Positions 51,640-64,000 of a DNA stretch of 64,000 nt are shown one piece after another. How positions within the stretch are numbered: position 1 is the first letter of the stretch; the number at the start of each line of letters is the position of its first letter. Under the pieces are notes generated by a model that ran no database searches, had not been told where the DNA came from, and saw nothing but the letters and a program-made list of their open reading frames with translations. A program made the translations under genes and the position numbers. Source of the DNA: Tenodera sinensis (lineage: Eukaryota > Arthropoda > Insecta > Mantodea > Mantidae). The stretch covers positions 153,039,705 to 153,103,704 of the forward strand of contig CM060964.1 in assembly GCA_030765045.1 (NCBI GenBank). Reading direction: 5' to 3'.

Positions 51640-54173
51640 TAGTCACCTGCTCCCAGTTAAATACTGTATGCTGTTCCCCATCCCTCGACCCGGAAAGGAC
51701 CGGACACTCCCCTCTAGCTACCGCCCTATTTGCTTAACAAGTGTTGTCTGTAAGACCTTAGAATGTATGATAAACACTCACTTAGTGTTGTGGCTAGAGA
51801 AGAATAGTCTGCTGAACAATGTTCCTTGTGGTTTTCGCCGCCATCATTCCAGTGTCGACAATCTCACATGCCTGGAAAGTTAAATCCAAAATGCCTTTCT
51901 GATGAAGCAGCATGTCGTGGGTGTCTTCTTTGATCTGGAGCAGGCCTACGATACTACATGGCGTTATGTTATCCTCCTTACTCTGCACGGTTATGGTTTG
52001 CGTCGTCACTTAGACGTTTTTCTTTTTAACTTTTTATTAATTCACCGTTTTCGTGTCCGCATAGGCAACACGCTCTCCCAAGAGAAGATCCAGGAGAATG
52101 GTGTACCCCAGGGGTCGATCCTGAGTGTCACGCTTTTCGCCGTTGCGATTAATGGCATCACTAGTGTTGTTCGTAGCGGAACCCCGATGTCCCTGTATGT
52201 TGACGACTTTGCGGTATACTATCGCTCGTATAATCTTGAGCATATTGAACGTCAACTGCACCTGAATATAACTTCCATCGCCGAGTGGGCGTTTCCCCTA
52301 CGAAAACACAGTGTCCACTTCCATCGGCTTCGTGGCGTACACCCTCCTGATCGTCTACCGTTTGTTCCGCACCTGAAATTCTTGGGCCTACACCTCGACA
52401 GCAATCGCACATGGGAGCACCATATTCGTCATCTTCGTGTTTCCTGCGATCGTTTCGCTACGGGTACTCAGAGTTTTATCTGGTGCATCTTGGGGTGGCG
52501 ATCGCACGGTAATCTTGAGGTTGTACCGCTCAGTGGTCCGGTCCAAACTAGACTATGGCTGTTTTATATATGGCGCGTCGTCCACCTCTAAACTCCGCCT
52601 TTTAGACACTGTCCATCATACTGGTATCCGTCTGGCCACTGGGGCTTGTCAAACTAGTCGAATCGCGTGTCTGTATGCTGATTCTGGCGAACCTCCATTG
52701 TCTGTCCGACGCTCGTTTTTTACTTAGTTCCTACGTGACACGGTTGGCCGCTCACCCCGGTCATACTTCGTTTGAATGCGTGTTACGTCCAGACCTCGCC
52801 CACCGTTATGTACGTAGTACCACTATCTCGCGTCCAAGTGCTATACGATTTTGTGAACTGTTCACTGCACATGATCTTCGTATGCCCCATGTAGAACGAT
52901 CTTCTCTAGGCCGCTATCCTCCTTGGCAGCTCCAGCGCGCGCGGTTCGACCTGGAGCTTTCGGGCTATGCGAAAGTAGCTACCCCTAACTCGGTGTTTCG
53001 CCAACTATACACCGAGCTCCTGGGACGTTACCGGACTTGCACACCGGTATTAACCGACGGGTCCCAGGTGGGGGTGGTACAGGATGTATAAGCATGTGGC
53101 CGCGGAGTGATACAAACCGGTGCTTTGTTTATATCTCCTCTAATCTCTTGATGAACAGAGTATAGTTTCATGTTCAATGGTGAGGCTCATACGTACAGAC
53201 TTCCGGACAACAGTTCCGTTTTTACTGCCGAGCTGTTTGCCATCTTTTATTTCTTAATCTTTATCTCTAGTTCGGTTCCTGACAGTTTCATCATATGCTG
53301 CGACTTTATGAGCGCTGTTCAGGCCTTGCAACAGTTTCTCGGCTCATCGCCATTGGTAATTAAAATCCAGACAATAATTTCAGTTAGTCTCTTACAGATA
53401 CCAGTTTGTTTTTACATGGGTCCTAGGTCATGTGGGTATTCCCGGCAACGAGGAGACAGATGCGGCTGCTAAGGCTGCATGTCGTTTGCCGGTGTTTTCC
53501 ACATATGCTCTCCCTTTTAGAGATGTGTAGCAGTACTTTCGTTGCCATTTTTATTCGTTTTGGCAGAAATCTAGGGAAGAGATGGCTGGCACCCAGTTAT
53601 GGACAATCAAGGACCCGGTAAAACCCTGGCTGACTTCTTCCAGGGATTCCCGTCGGTCAGTGGTTATTTTAACACGGTTACGTATAGGTCACGCGCCACT
53701 CATGGTCACCATTTGCGTGGTGACCCGGCCCCTGTCTGTCACACTTGCGACGTCCAACTCTCCGTGTCGCACGTTTGATTGATTGTCCACGATATGTTCC
53801 GGTGCGCCAGTCTTTTGGCCTGGGTTTTAGGCTGCGGTCAATTCTAGGCGACGACCCAGTCTCCGTAGATACGGTGCTGCGGTTTGTCGCTGAAATTGGA
53901 TTCGCCAAACAAGTATAACTTGTGTTTTTAATTTTAGGATTTACAAATCTGCAATCAGATTTGTCTTGTTTTATTATTCAGTTTTTATACCGTGACTATT
54001 TTACCATTCACGTTTTAACTGTTTTAACATTAACGGTTTGGTCTTCTAACTGTTTTAGTGTTTTTGTTGTTGTTGTTTTAGCGTAGTTTTTAACCAGAAG
54101 TCTGTGAGTGTTTTAACCTACTAATTTGTCTTGGGGCCTAAATGACCTAGCTGTCGACGGGCCCTTAAACGCC
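51640..54173 (+). pseudogene. I-type LINE ORF2 relic: reverse transcriptase, RNase H, zinc finger
   Basis: In order: RPGKDRTLPSSYRPICLTSV with VCKTLECMI, GVFFDLEQAYDTTWR (Asp), NGVPQGSILSVTLFAVAING, LYVDDFAVYY (catalytic DD) and HLKFLGLHLDSNRTWEHHIR. Then SVVRSKLDYGCFIYGASS and the RNase H blocks TPVLTDGSQ (Asp), FTAELFAIF (Glu), CCDFMSAVQAL (Asp) and GIPGNEETDAAAKAA (Asp). Last is LTRLRIGHAPL, the start of the C-terminal finger. At least six frameshifts and a few stops interrupt it. GC content and codon use are distinctly higher than in neighbouring DNA. The 3' untranslated region ends TGACCTAGCTGTCGACGGGC. It is 5'-truncated inside RT and belongs with the ORF1/endonuclease relic at 26737-29240. 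Confidence 0.87.
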
Positions 54174-54337
54174 ACTCACTCACTCACTCACTCACTCACT
54201 CACTCACTCACTCACTCACTCACTCACTCACTCACTCACTCACTCACTCACTCACTCACTCACTCACTCACTCACTCACTCACTCACTCACTCACTCACT
54301 CACTCACTCACTCACTCACTCACTCACTCACTCACTC
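54173..54337 (+). repeat. (CTCA)n array, LINE 3' tail
   Basis: About 41 uninterrupted tetramers follow the LINE terminus. The shorter array at 35388-35463 follows the same terminus. Confidence 0.95.
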
Positions 54338-54618
54338 CAAAGTGCTGGGCAGTGTTTTTCCACTGCGCACACAAATACGATAACGCAGCTGCTGTATACA
54401 AGGTCATGCAATTGGTTTGCTTTTCTCTGCCCTGAATGTGCAGTATTGAGCTGACAGTGATGTCGTGATTGAATTATTACTAGTGTGCTATATTATTTTG
54501 TCCTGTACTTAGTCACAAAGGGTGTTATGGCTAATACTGCACAGCATGTATTTATTTATGATTTGTATGTGTTAACTCAGCTCGCCAAGTAAAAGTGCGA
54601 TTTGCAGAAAGATTTCTA

Positions 54619-54938
54619 GGTGGTTTCTATCTCTGGGGTAACTAAAAGCATGAAGTGTACAAGGCAAACGCATGCACCCTGGAAGAACTGAAACAAAATA
54701 TCTGCCAGAAAATTGCCAGCATTTCTCATTGTAAACTACAGCGAATGGATAGTTTCCTAAAGAGGTATCAAAAATGTATGGACAATGATAGTGGCCAGTT
54801 TCAGCATCTGCTTTAATAACATGGGTAAGAGTTTTAAAAATGTTGTATGGTTTCATCTGCACTGTTCTATGACAGCGACAGTTGGTGATGAGTGCTGAGG
54901 GCATGTACAGGCAAAACAACACAGCCGGTTCTGACTCT
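54619..54938 (+). mobile_element. long-TIR mariner, copy D (right part only)
   Basis: GGTTTCTATCTCTGGGGTAA, ACCCTGGAAGAACTGAAACA, GCCAGCATTTCTCA and the terminal repeat through GGCAAAACAACACAGCCGG match copies A and B. The left part is missing. The small CCACCG-rich microsatellite (54962-55020) follows. Confidence 0.78.
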
Positions 54939-55020
54939 TTTGGATCACCCGTTATATTATTATTGCCACTGCCACCACCGCCACTGCTGCCGCCACCGCC
55001 ACCACCACCATTACCACCAC

Positions 55021-58000
55021 CATTTATTATTAATATTATAATAAGCTCTTGTTTACTTTTGGCATAGGATTGTGCATTGCTTTTCAGGAATTACAAGCAT
55101 TATAAGAGGTGAAATTCAACCTGCTACTGTAGTTTGATTTAGCTGCTGCATCTCTTCATTTGCAGGGATATTACATGTCATTACTGCAATTTTCAGTTGA
55201 ATTAAGAGTTGGCAGTAGTGGCATTTCCTGGATGATAGCGTACTCTCACATGCACATCCACTAAATTTTTCCTGTATGCAAATGTGTATTTATGTCTAAG
55301 TCTATAGGCATGCAAACTAGAAGGTTGAACATCCTTCTCTATGAATGTGCTCGTTTAATCTTACTACCACTTCTTTGCCAAACACCAGCACATTCACTCA
55401 ACGAACTGTAGAGATGCATAAACAAGATTTTGCAACTGGTGAAGGAAGCTTTTAGGCGAGAGGTTGCGGGGAGTGGGGCAAAACTTGTATTTGAGGGTAT
55501 GATGAGTTAATGCAACATGATAGACGAATTCAAGAGATGCAATTGTTACTGTACAAGTGCACTGCATTCTCATGCAAGTCCATTGTTATTTCCTTCTGCA
55601 TTTTCCTAGCTACAAACGTTTCCCTCCCTCTCGTTAACAGAAGCTGCAATCAACCTGTTAAGCCGTAGCCAACTTGATGTTTCTAAACATACTGTAGTCA
55701 TTTTCTATGTTAAAATGAGAGTTATAATAATGTTGCAAACAAATTGTATCCATTTTTATTAAATAATTATAAATGCATATAATTATTCTTCATATTATTT
55801 ACTAAGGTCAATACTTCAGTTTTGGAGTAGTTATTTTCTTACTGTGCATACATTATTTATTATTTTTTGTTTCTAGTAGCAAATTGTATGCAGTTGTCTC
55901 CTCATAGTGGGAAATCTTTCAGGCTTAACCTTAGAAGTGAAGCTGCAAATTAAACACAAGGGCAGACTGCTGCCACCAGTCTATTTACTTCAAATGACTA
56001 ATGTAAAGGGAAGGTCGCTACAAGAAAGTAGGGGGGAGGGGGCTGTGGGATGGTGTTTGTGCACACATGCGGAAACTAGTGAAAATAGAAAAAAGACCAG
56101 AATGTTTGCATTCTGTTTGTTAGGTTTTACTGTATAAGTGCAGCCCAAACTGGCACGCATCACGAAAAATACTACAGCTGTATAATCTTGACACTACAGC
56201 AGCTAACCTTAAAGCCAAATGGAGCTTTGAAAAACACAGCAAAGAAAGATGTGGAATGTAAACACTGCAGCCAACTCGACAGGTAAGTAACAGACAAGTT
56301 TAACTTTCTTTTTATAGCTGTTGCAAAATTTAATGGCGGCTGGGTCAGCACAAAATCCAATCATAGGCTTGCCACGTCTTGCATTGTGGTTAAACACGCT
56401 CTGAAATGAGGCTGTACAGCTGGTGATATAAATATTATTTGCACCCACAAAATTTATTTGCACAACAGGAACTATCACAGTCAACTATCAGCTGCCTTTA
56501 AATTTTGTGTACCATATATATAATGTGAACAACAGCCACTGTGTTTAGCTAATTTTAATCGTGACAGTTTTATTATCACACTGGAAGCAGGGGACTAAAG
56601 CCAAATTCTTATCAGCAGGTATTAAATAATTTCAGTATTCATTTAGACCACACAGTGATTTACTTGCTAACTGTTATGGTTTCCTATAAAATGTATGGGA
56701 GCAGAGGTCCTTTTATGATTTTACAGCTTAGAGTCACTTTTATGGCTTTGTAGGCAGAATTAAAGTACTACATATTTTTCACCATGTACATGATAAATCA
56801 GTAAATTTTGTTGCACTGTGTTATAATTTGTTAACCATTATACTGAGTTCTCACTAACTTAAGATTACACCCCAAATGTACTGAAATATTTGGTATATAG
56901 TGCTATGATAGGTTCTCTGTGCATCCATCCTTCATCAGCATCTTAGTCTCCTTCATTTGGCTGCAATAAAATGCACAGCATGCAGACTTCATTTTGTGCA
57001 ATTTAAAACTTTGCTGCATCACTGGTGGCCAGAAATAATAACCAGCAGTAACCAATGAGCATTAAATGAGTAGAAACATTCAATATTGTATGATCTGAAT
57101 TGTAGGTTTATGTTCTAGGGCTGCAGGATGTGTCTCACATTTTTTGTTAGTTTCCGTTTATAGCTCATGTTATTAAGCATAAAATATGTCCTAGTAGGTG
57201 GTGTTCCTTGCCACTATTTAATACATGCTTATATGTGGTACTACTTGATAAAGCGACAAGGTGTATTGACCTTGGTTGTTAAGTGCTGTGATCGCTTCTT
57301 TGTTTACTGCAACAGCAAACTATCAATAACTTGGCGTACAGTGAGTAATACAATGCAAATTAATGATTTCTCGTGCCTGCCAATGAGATGTTGTTCTGCA
57401 TCTAAACAGTGTACATACACTCTCGCCGAGTATGTGTGATAAGCTCACATAAACAACTCAGCAGTTTGACATTCTTTCCAATATGCCTCATGGCTTTGCC
57501 AGGTAGTACCAGGAAGAATTTCAGCTGTGATAGAAACAAGCAGGTCTACTATATTTTCTAGTATTCTTATAAAACAGAATTCTCATTTCTTTTAAAATCT
57601 GATAAGGGGTTAAAGTTTCCATTCTAATCCGTACGTTGGAAATAGCAGATAATGTTGGGATTAAGAGGCTGAAACCTCCAGGAGAAAGATATGAGGTAAA
57701 AGAATACTAAGCGTAACACAGTGAGTTCTTATCATTTCCAGATTGAGCATCTCTAGATGCTCCCCCTGTCCATCTAAAAGAACAAATGGACCTGTTTGGG
57801 GAGAAAATTTGATTGACAGTTCTGTCCTTAATACATATCTGCAGCACACACCTCACATCACTGATCATACCTAGCCCTGCAACCTCCTAAAAGGAAATGT
57901 AATGAGAAGAAATAAGGAAAAATATGTGAAGAATAAAATCCACCCCAGCATTCACCTACCAACTTGGAAAAGGTTGAAAAATCCCAAAGCTAGGTTGGCC

Positions 58001-59289
58001 AGTCAGTGGGAATCTAACAGTGTCTTTCCAATTTGAGCCTCAAATGCCACTACTTGGACATCCTGCTCAGTGGGAAAGATAATAAATGAGTAAGGTTAGC
58101 TTGCATTCATGGGTAAGTTGGAATGTTGAATTATAATACAATAGCATCAATTATGTTAGCAATTTTAACTATTGCTTTCAGTATGCTGAATGTGAAGGTA
58201 TTGTCAGTTTTGTGAGAATGAATAGAATGGGCCTCAGCTTGTTGATGTCTAATTAGACAGAATAGGCTGAATAAGCAAATCCAGGTGACTCAGGCCTGCA
58301 GTCTCTGACAGCCATTGCTCTGTGTGCATCAGGCAATACCTGCAGATTAAACTGGTTACTAACATATTGGCATGCTTGGCCTGCTGCAGCACGTGTCACT
58401 CAGCCATGATTGATGCCACTGATCCAGAGCAGTAATAGCGTCTGCCATAAAAATACCACTCTTTACATTCTCCAAACTTAATTCAAGATGCACGAAAAAT
58501 GGAGTACCATAGGTCATATAATAGTAAATTAAAAGTATTTTTATGGAAACATTTGAATATGCATGTAATTGCTTCTGTTACAAGTTTAAAACTAAACATG
58601 AGCTGTGCATTTAAACGTTCTAATTACAAAAGGAGTGGCTACAATGTTTTAGGACATTGTTGTCTGAAACAGTGGAACCCAGGGGAGCCTCTTCCCATTC
58701 CCACATCTTTTCTCCTAGGTGCAGTTGCCTGCTAATGATGTCTTACAGAAGGTGGCTATTTCAGCTACAGCTGTATTTGGCTAGTATTAGTGTATACATC
58801 GCAGGTTTTACAATAACTGTTATGTAAATTGGATGGTTTCCTCAGTTGGCTCACTTCAAATCAATAAAACACTATTCTTATTGTTATGGTCGTTACATAA
58901 AAAGATGAAATAACAAAGAAAAATAAGGTGCAAGAAAACTGAAACAAGCTGATGAAGCAGTACTTTCAAATGTATATTGACAAATGGTTACCATTGAATA
59001 AGTGGTACCTAGGTGCACTGCATTCTTTAAACTCAGATACATGTAATTACAAAAAGCTAGTAAATCATAATGAATTCTAAATACAAAGGATCTTTGTAAA
59101 GTGTTTCTTTGTTTTTTTGAGTGAGCAGATGGTACACCAGCTGAAATAATTGCCATTAAAATCCACAGCCATTGCTGGCTCAATGACAGACATGTGCAGA
59201 GTGCTGAAGAAGAGAGGAGCAGCAGACAGGCATGACTGAGGTTATTATAGTACAAATCACTATGACAGACGTATACTAATGATGTGGTC
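55021..59289. other. 4-kb stretch without recognisable gene or repeat
   Basis: The sequence is AT-rich with scattered frames under 100 codons. A donor-like CAG|GTAAGTAA at 56279-56288 follows a short open plus reading (QQLTLKPNGALKNTAKKDVE, CKHCSQLDR). Without an acceptor or homology it is not called an exon. Confidence 0.45.
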
Positions 59290-60222
59290 ATCAATGGAAG
59301 TGTGTGCTATTATTAGGTATGAATTGGCACATAGGACCAGTAGGTCCATCATCCATGAATGCCTACAGACTGTGTACAGGGAAGAGATCACATCTCATCA
59401 AATGGTTGGTCACTGGAGTTGCAGAGTGTGAAGGATAAAAGTTGTGTGTCCCTTGACATCCACGAATGAATATAACATTGTCGGAGTAGAGGACCTGGTG
59501 TTAGCAGACAGGTGCATAAAGGTGTCAGACATGGCATCCACACTATTTATTGGTTGTGGTCAGGCCTGCCACATGCTCCATGATGTTTTGGGTTACTGAA
59601 AAGTGTCTGCAAGATGGGTGCCAAGAAACCTGATCCCGGATCACAAGAGTGCAAGAATAGGAATCAACCTCGATCAATTGATGCAGTATGTGTGAGAGGG
59701 AATTGAGTTCCTTTAGGCAATGAGCCATGGGTGTACCATTTTTCCCCCTGAAACCAAGGCCACCACAATCATGTGAAAGCATCCCAGTTCACCAGTGAGG
59801 AAAAAATTTGAAGTGTCATCCTCCATAGGAAGTGTTATGGTCAGTGTTCTGGGATGTGAAAGGTGTGACTCTCCCTTGATTTCTTCCATCAAGAGACCAT
59901 CAATGTGCCTTGCTACTGCGACTCCCTCACCACACGCGGGTCCACCATTCAACGAAAGAGACCAGGGCTCTTGAGTGTTCGCATAGGAGAAACTGGATCA
60001 CTCTGCCTACAGCCCCTATCTTGCCCCATCAGACTTTTGCCTGTCCTGTGCATTGAAAGCTGTACTATTGGATAGTCACTTCCAAAACAATGCTGAGGTG
60101 GAGGAGACTGTGCCACAATTCCTTGCATTACAGGAAACAGATTTTTACCAGAGCGGCTTCTTCAAACTGATTGCACGCTATGACAAATGTCTCCATGTTG
60201 ATGGCGACTTTCTCAAAAAATA
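59290..60222 (+). pseudogene. mariner-family (DD34D-type) transposase relic
   Basis: Plus frames give SARWVPRNLIPDHKSARIGI, NLDQLMQYV, SPVRKKFEVSSSIG, VMVSVLGCE-type text (family: GKVM--VFWD) and LDFFHQETINVPCYCDSL. Next are RKRPGLLSV and YSPYLAPSDFCLSCALKA, ending FFKLIARYDKCLHVDGDFLK plus stop at 60220-60222. These are the helix-turn-helix end, middle and SPDLAPSDFHLF/RW-KC---GDY blocks of mariner transposases. The first catalytic block is degraded, and frameshifts occur about every 100 bp. The last 88 codons are open. Terminal repeats were not found. Confidence 0.8.
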
Positions 60223-61204
60223 GTACAAGTTGTATAGTTCATAATGCCATGGTGTATTTTTCTTTGCATTAATGTTTCCATGTGACAAAACATTATGTCC
60301 CTCATAAATAGATACTAAAACTAAAATATGCTGGAGCTGGAAAGTCAACAGCATTTCATATATTTCTGGACTTTACATAACTATAATCTAATTTACTTGA
60401 AGCAGTGTTTATTTTTTAAATCTTTAAATATTAATATATAATTTTACTTTAACAATTGTTATGCATATTCAAAGGCATATACAATAAAGTAGCCAAAGTC
60501 ATATCTTGCTTCTCCTGTAAAATTAGATAATTATAGGTTATGACTCTGCCAAAGCCCCATTACATTAGGCAATGCAATATTATTATTACTAGCAACACCA
60601 TAATGGCAAGCATGGGCCAAATGCAGACAAAGCCTGCTTCCCCCCATGCCCTGGTGGAGTTTATAAATAAATAACTGACTTACATCTGAAGAAAGTTTGG
60701 CATGCTGATGACTCCAAACTGGCATAATGATTTTCTCTTAAGTTTGAGCCCAGGCAGCATCATAATACCAGCCAAATTAACCAATAGCCAATATGAAGTT
60801 GAACATTCACATCTATGTTAATTGAAAAGTGAATTAACTACTAGAGTTTATTTCACATAATTCAAACATGTTATCTCTATTAGGGTGTTTCCAGAGTAAT
60901 AGTGGAAAATAGTGAAACACTGAGTCTTTGGTGCATAATTGTAGTACTGTTTAACACATACACTGCATTTTGCAAACTGCAATTTTTCGTTTGATGGTGC
61001 AGTATGATATTTGACATTTGTTTTCAGGTCATGCTCTTTACAATGTAAGCACTGCAAAAGCTTATGCACTACTCATTTAGTATATCACTCTTTCTTACAA
61101 TTGATTATATGGTACAATGGGTTCTATAACTGCACATAAAGTTACCATGTCACTACTGGCCAGATTGTGCAGTGCCGACCACATGAATCCTAAGATTAGA
61201 TTTG
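60223..61204. other. no recognisable feature
   Basis: AT-rich spacer. Confidence 0.5.
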
Positions 61205-61275
61205 AGTACCTGAGCGACCGAGCTTCGCTCGGCTTTTCTTTTCCTTTTTTTTTTTTTATTTTTTATTGTGGGTTT

Positions 61276-61313
<38 letters not shown>

Positions 61314-61680
61314 TGGGGGGGGGGGAGAAGATACTTATTTAGATAAACTTGAAAAGCAAAATGCTAACTAAATATAAATTTTCATCCTAATTGTTTGAGC
61401 CATTTCCGTGATAAGAACTTTAATATCCTGGCTTGTTTGTTGAAATTGGCCATTAACAGAGAAATTATGGCCAAAATAAGGTTTAGAGTAATTGTGACTG
61501 TTACACGTAAAATCACATTTTTTTTCAGGAATGACACCTGTATAGATAAACCTAATAAGCAAAGTCCTGTCTGAATACAAAATTTGATCAAAATCGTTAG
61601 AGCCATTTCCAAGATGTGCGGAATATATATACATATATACATACAAGAATTGCTCATTTAAATATATACAATTATCAGTG
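61205..61680 (+). mobile_element. probable RTE-like LINE 3' terminus, with T36 run
   Basis: The text AATTTGATCAAAATCGTTAG, AGCCATTTCCAAGATGTGCG followed by ATATATACATATATACATAC and AAGAATTGCTC has the form of RTE-clade 3' ends. A weaker repeat of the same phrase lies at 61395-61415. Upstream, CCGAGC/GCTCGG (61218-61232) forms a small hairpin and a T36-G11 tract (61277-61325) interrupts. There is no coding part, so the call rests on resemblance to RTE tails. Confidence 0.45.
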
Positions 61681-61784
61681 ATAAGAAAAAGCCAAGCTCA
61701 TAGGTATATGACTTTGTTTTTGGTATGAGTAGAGCTCAATCCTGTACAACTTAAGTTACTCAATCAAATCAAATACTTATTTCA

Positions 61785-61925
61785 TTGATGATAGCTTCAG
61801 TTCCTGAAAAAGTCCATGGAGTTTGAGATGGCTAAAAGCTTGATGTTTATAAATTTGACACGGCTAATCACTTGTGATGCTATAATCAATAATGTTTGCC
61901 ATGAAAGCTTCAGGCCTTACAGACT
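61785..61925 (+). repeat. repeat R5, copy 3
   Basis: Contains TCCATGGAGTTTGAGATGGC, TAAAAGCTTGATGTTTATAA, GACACGGCTAATCACTTGTG and CCATGAAAGCTTCAGG, matching the reverse complement of 34925-35065 end to end with more divergence. Confidence 0.65.
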
Positions 61926-62329
61926 TATTTCAGTTTTAATATCTATTTTACAATACTTTTAGCTACTAAAACCTTGCAACAATTTGAAGTCTGCATATAG
62001 CAATGCATATTACTTAATGTCCTCATTAAAACTATAAAGCATTTAAAACACATTTTCTTCGAATTTATATTACAATACTTTCTATAGCTACACCTAATAT
62101 AGGTAGTTTTCAGTTTTTGAAAATCTAATGAAATTAATTAAATGTGGTGATTAGTAATAATTAGTCTGATTTTTAAAAGAAGATACATGACAGATGACAA
62201 GCAAGGGGAATAAAGGCTAAGAGGGGAAGGCCTTCATGTCCTTCTCATGCCGGTTATCGCTAGTTGTGTGCGGGGAAACTGATATTGCTTGGCATTCAGT
62301 TGCGTAGTGTGTTATTAGCCTACTTTGTT

Positions 62330-63350
62330 AAAACTTTCATATTAAAAGATGTAGTTATGAAAGCAAGAGTTGGTGGAGGTGCACATAGAGGTAGAAGTAG
62401 ACTGAGAATTCATGGCCCAAGGGAAAGATCAGCTTCCAGTCGGGGTGTTACATTGCAGAGCCAAGCAACAAAATTTCCCTGTTCTCTTAGGGGATTCTTC
62501 GAACAGGAAGAGAAAAATATGCTCCTTTACAATGAAGCTCTTATTCCTTTCAACCAAATGAGGAAAAGAACTGCATGTGCTCTGAAAATAAGTGAAGTGA
62601 CTGTTTTGATCTTTAAGGAGAAGCATCTAAAACGAGGTCCATCATGAATTGTAACTCTTGAAAAAGGAAGACTTAAGAGCATCTCCAGTCATGTAACTGG
62701 ACGATTTTCAATTAGATGCCACAAATAGCCACATCTATAGCTCTAGCCGAAAGGAGCATCCTATCACACACAAGCTTCTTTCTTCTCTTAAAGAAGCAGA
62801 CCCATTTGAGGGAAGTCTTGAACAAAGTCCTCTATCACCTGGGATATGAGTTCAAAAGAATAAATAACAGAAATCTGATATTCAAAAGTTAAGTTATTGT
62901 AACACTCAAGGCTTTGTTTTTAAGAGAAATGCAAAAGAACTTGAAGTAGTGTGGTTAGATGAAACCTGGGCAGATCCGGCCATACCATGTCAAAGGGCTG
63001 GACTAATAGTACATTTGAAAGTACCAGAAGAGACCCTATAAAAGAGGTGGACACTTTACTATTGGTATGTCCCATGGTCTTGTTTATGACACCCTACTAC
63101 TCTTCAGAGAGAGTGAAAGAAAGTTAGATTCAACTGTAAAATATGTACTTAGAATCACAAATATAAAGATGCAAAGATGCAGTGAATTCGTATTGAGAAC
63201 AAATTACTTTGTTTGTATTGAGAACAAATTGCCTTTGTTCAAAAGTAGGCTAATACAGATCACATCTGCATGTTTTCACAGACATGAGATAAATCTGAAT
63301 GTTTGTTTACATGTTCCGAGTATTGAGTGTTAAAGAGAGGGGATATGCGT
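62330..63350 (+). pseudogene. Tc1/mariner-superfamily transposase relic
   Basis: The first part is open (62264-62647): an Arg/Gly-rich start, then FFEQEEKNMLLYNEALIPFN, QMRKRTACALKISEVTVLIF and KEKHLKRGPS, which look like the N-terminal helix-turn-helix of a Tc1/mariner-like protein group common in arthropods. Downstream, in other frames, come EFKRINNRNLIFKSQVIV, ALFLREMQKNL and VVWLDETWADPA (first catalytic Asp in the V-LDETW motif), then RPYKRGGHFTIGMSHGLV. Frameshifts near 62650, 62880 and 63010. The second and third acidic residues are not identified. Terminal repeats not found. Confidence 0.68.
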
Positions 63351-64000
63351 AAACTTTCTATCTGCTTCATAACACTGCAGCTCTCCACATGGAGAAGCTG
63401 ACGGCTGTCATGTGTCTTCTTTTAAAAATCAGACTGTAATTCACTAATTTGTTTTTCAAAACAGTTTTGAAGGCTGGATCTGCAAGCATTAAAGAGATAT
63501 ACATATTATGAAGTGAATATCAATAAGCAACATCTATGATAATATCAAACCTAATAGCGTATTACAAACAACAGTGAGGAAGAAAAATCATCTTAGTATT
63601 GTAATTCTGGTCCAGATAGCTATACAAAAGGTATATCTTTTTGTTTTATTTTGAAGTAGCATTAATAATACTAAAACTGCTCTGTAATTAGCACAGAATG
63701 CTTTGAGAAACACCTACAATACGTTTCAGTTTAAAGTCTTCTAAAAGTATATGCTACTCTAATTATACTTGCTTTCGCAGGGATTGCTCTTCTACTCAAT
63801 GTATGTACAAAGTGTTGATTTAAGCTATGTTTCTTTATAAGCATAAACTTGAATGGCACCCATATTCATCCTTCTGCTTAGCATATTTACATGCAACCAA
63901 TGGGAATGGCATGTGGTGGAGTAGAACCCCTTGAATGCCCAGAGATAGAAAACAAAGACAATCTATCAATACCTGATTTTGAAGTTGAATAAATTGTAAA
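63351..64000. other. no recognisable feature
   Basis: AT-rich sequence. A short reading near 63950 ends PDFEVE and stop, but is too little to assign. Confidence 0.4.

Noticed and set aside
54126..54383. 85-codon frame of THSL repeats
   Set aside because: It is a translation of the CTCA array that forms the LINE tail.
56240..56288. Host exon ending in CAG|GTAAGT
   Set aside because: The donor motif alone is common by chance. No acceptor, no homology and only about 30 open codons.
58893..59294. 133-codon minus frame with hydrophobic segments
   Set aside because: No family resemblance. The hydrophobicity follows from AT-rich composition, and no start context, splice site or conserved motif supports it.
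59543..59952. Two minus-strand frames of 79 codons
   Set aside because: They lie opposite the mariner transposase relic, whose plus-strand reading matches known motifs.

Overview
The window is animal DNA with the texture of a large arthropod-type genome: AT-rich, gene-poor and built mainly of layered, mostly dead transposable elements. The species cannot be fixed from sequence alone. The arthropod assignment is an inference from the mix of piggyBac, Tigger, mariner, hAT, I-type and Jockey-type LINEs, Penelope elements and tRNA-derived SINEs. The only clear host coding sequence is one exon of phosphoglycerate kinase (32564-32714, + strand) with good splice sites. No other Pgk exon was recognised, so most of the window is probably Pgk intron that fills with repeats on both sides.

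Layout. 1-1.2 kb: piggyBac relic (-). 2.7-5.6 kb: SINE-1, Tc1 relic, and a LINE in two opposed pieces. 6.1-7.2 kb: palindromic repeat, TG microsatellite and repeat X. 8.2-10.2 kb: a TA-flanked MITE, a hAT relic with 8-bp target duplication, a hAT N-terminus and a SINE. 10.4-13.1 kb: 5'-truncated Ty3/gypsy element with one LTR (-). 13.1-17.1 kb: CGBP1-type hAT, Harbinger and LINE relics. 18.3-19.3 kb: Tigger/pogo relic. 19.5-22.4 kb: hAT element filled with SINE-1, repeat X, SINE-3 and SINE-2. 22.8-23.8 kb: degenerate tandem array. 24.1-25.5 kb: LINE 3' ends. 26.4-29.3 kb: Tc1 fragment and an I-type LINE carrying ORF1 and endonuclease, split by SINE-2 and a TTAA-type element. 29.7 kb: second MITE copy.

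32.6 kb: Pgk exon. 34.2-35.1 kb: mariner-like copy. 35.3-38.3 kb: LINE-tail insertion, Jockey-like LINE, and Penelope-like element with a fold-back. 38.5-40.3 kb: a young 5'-truncated LINE with a 605-codon open frame and perfect 13-bp target duplications. 41.0-44.4 kb: DUF4371-type hAT transposase split by a long-TIR mariner that itself holds a SINE. 46.9-51.4 kb: SINEs and two MITEs with clean target duplications. 51.6-54.3 kb: I-type LINE ending in a 165-bp CTCA array. 59.3-60.2 kb and 62.3-63.4 kb: mariner and Tc1-superfamily relics. 55-59 kb, 44.4-46.9 kb and 63.4-64 kb hold nothing recognisable.

No operon-like logic applies. The informative relations are nesting order, target duplications and shared repeat families. 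The most unusual item is SINE-3: a tRNA-like segment at one end, and a stem-loop (doubled into a 40-bp perfect palindrome) plus an ATAA tail at the other, in three copies each with its own target duplication.
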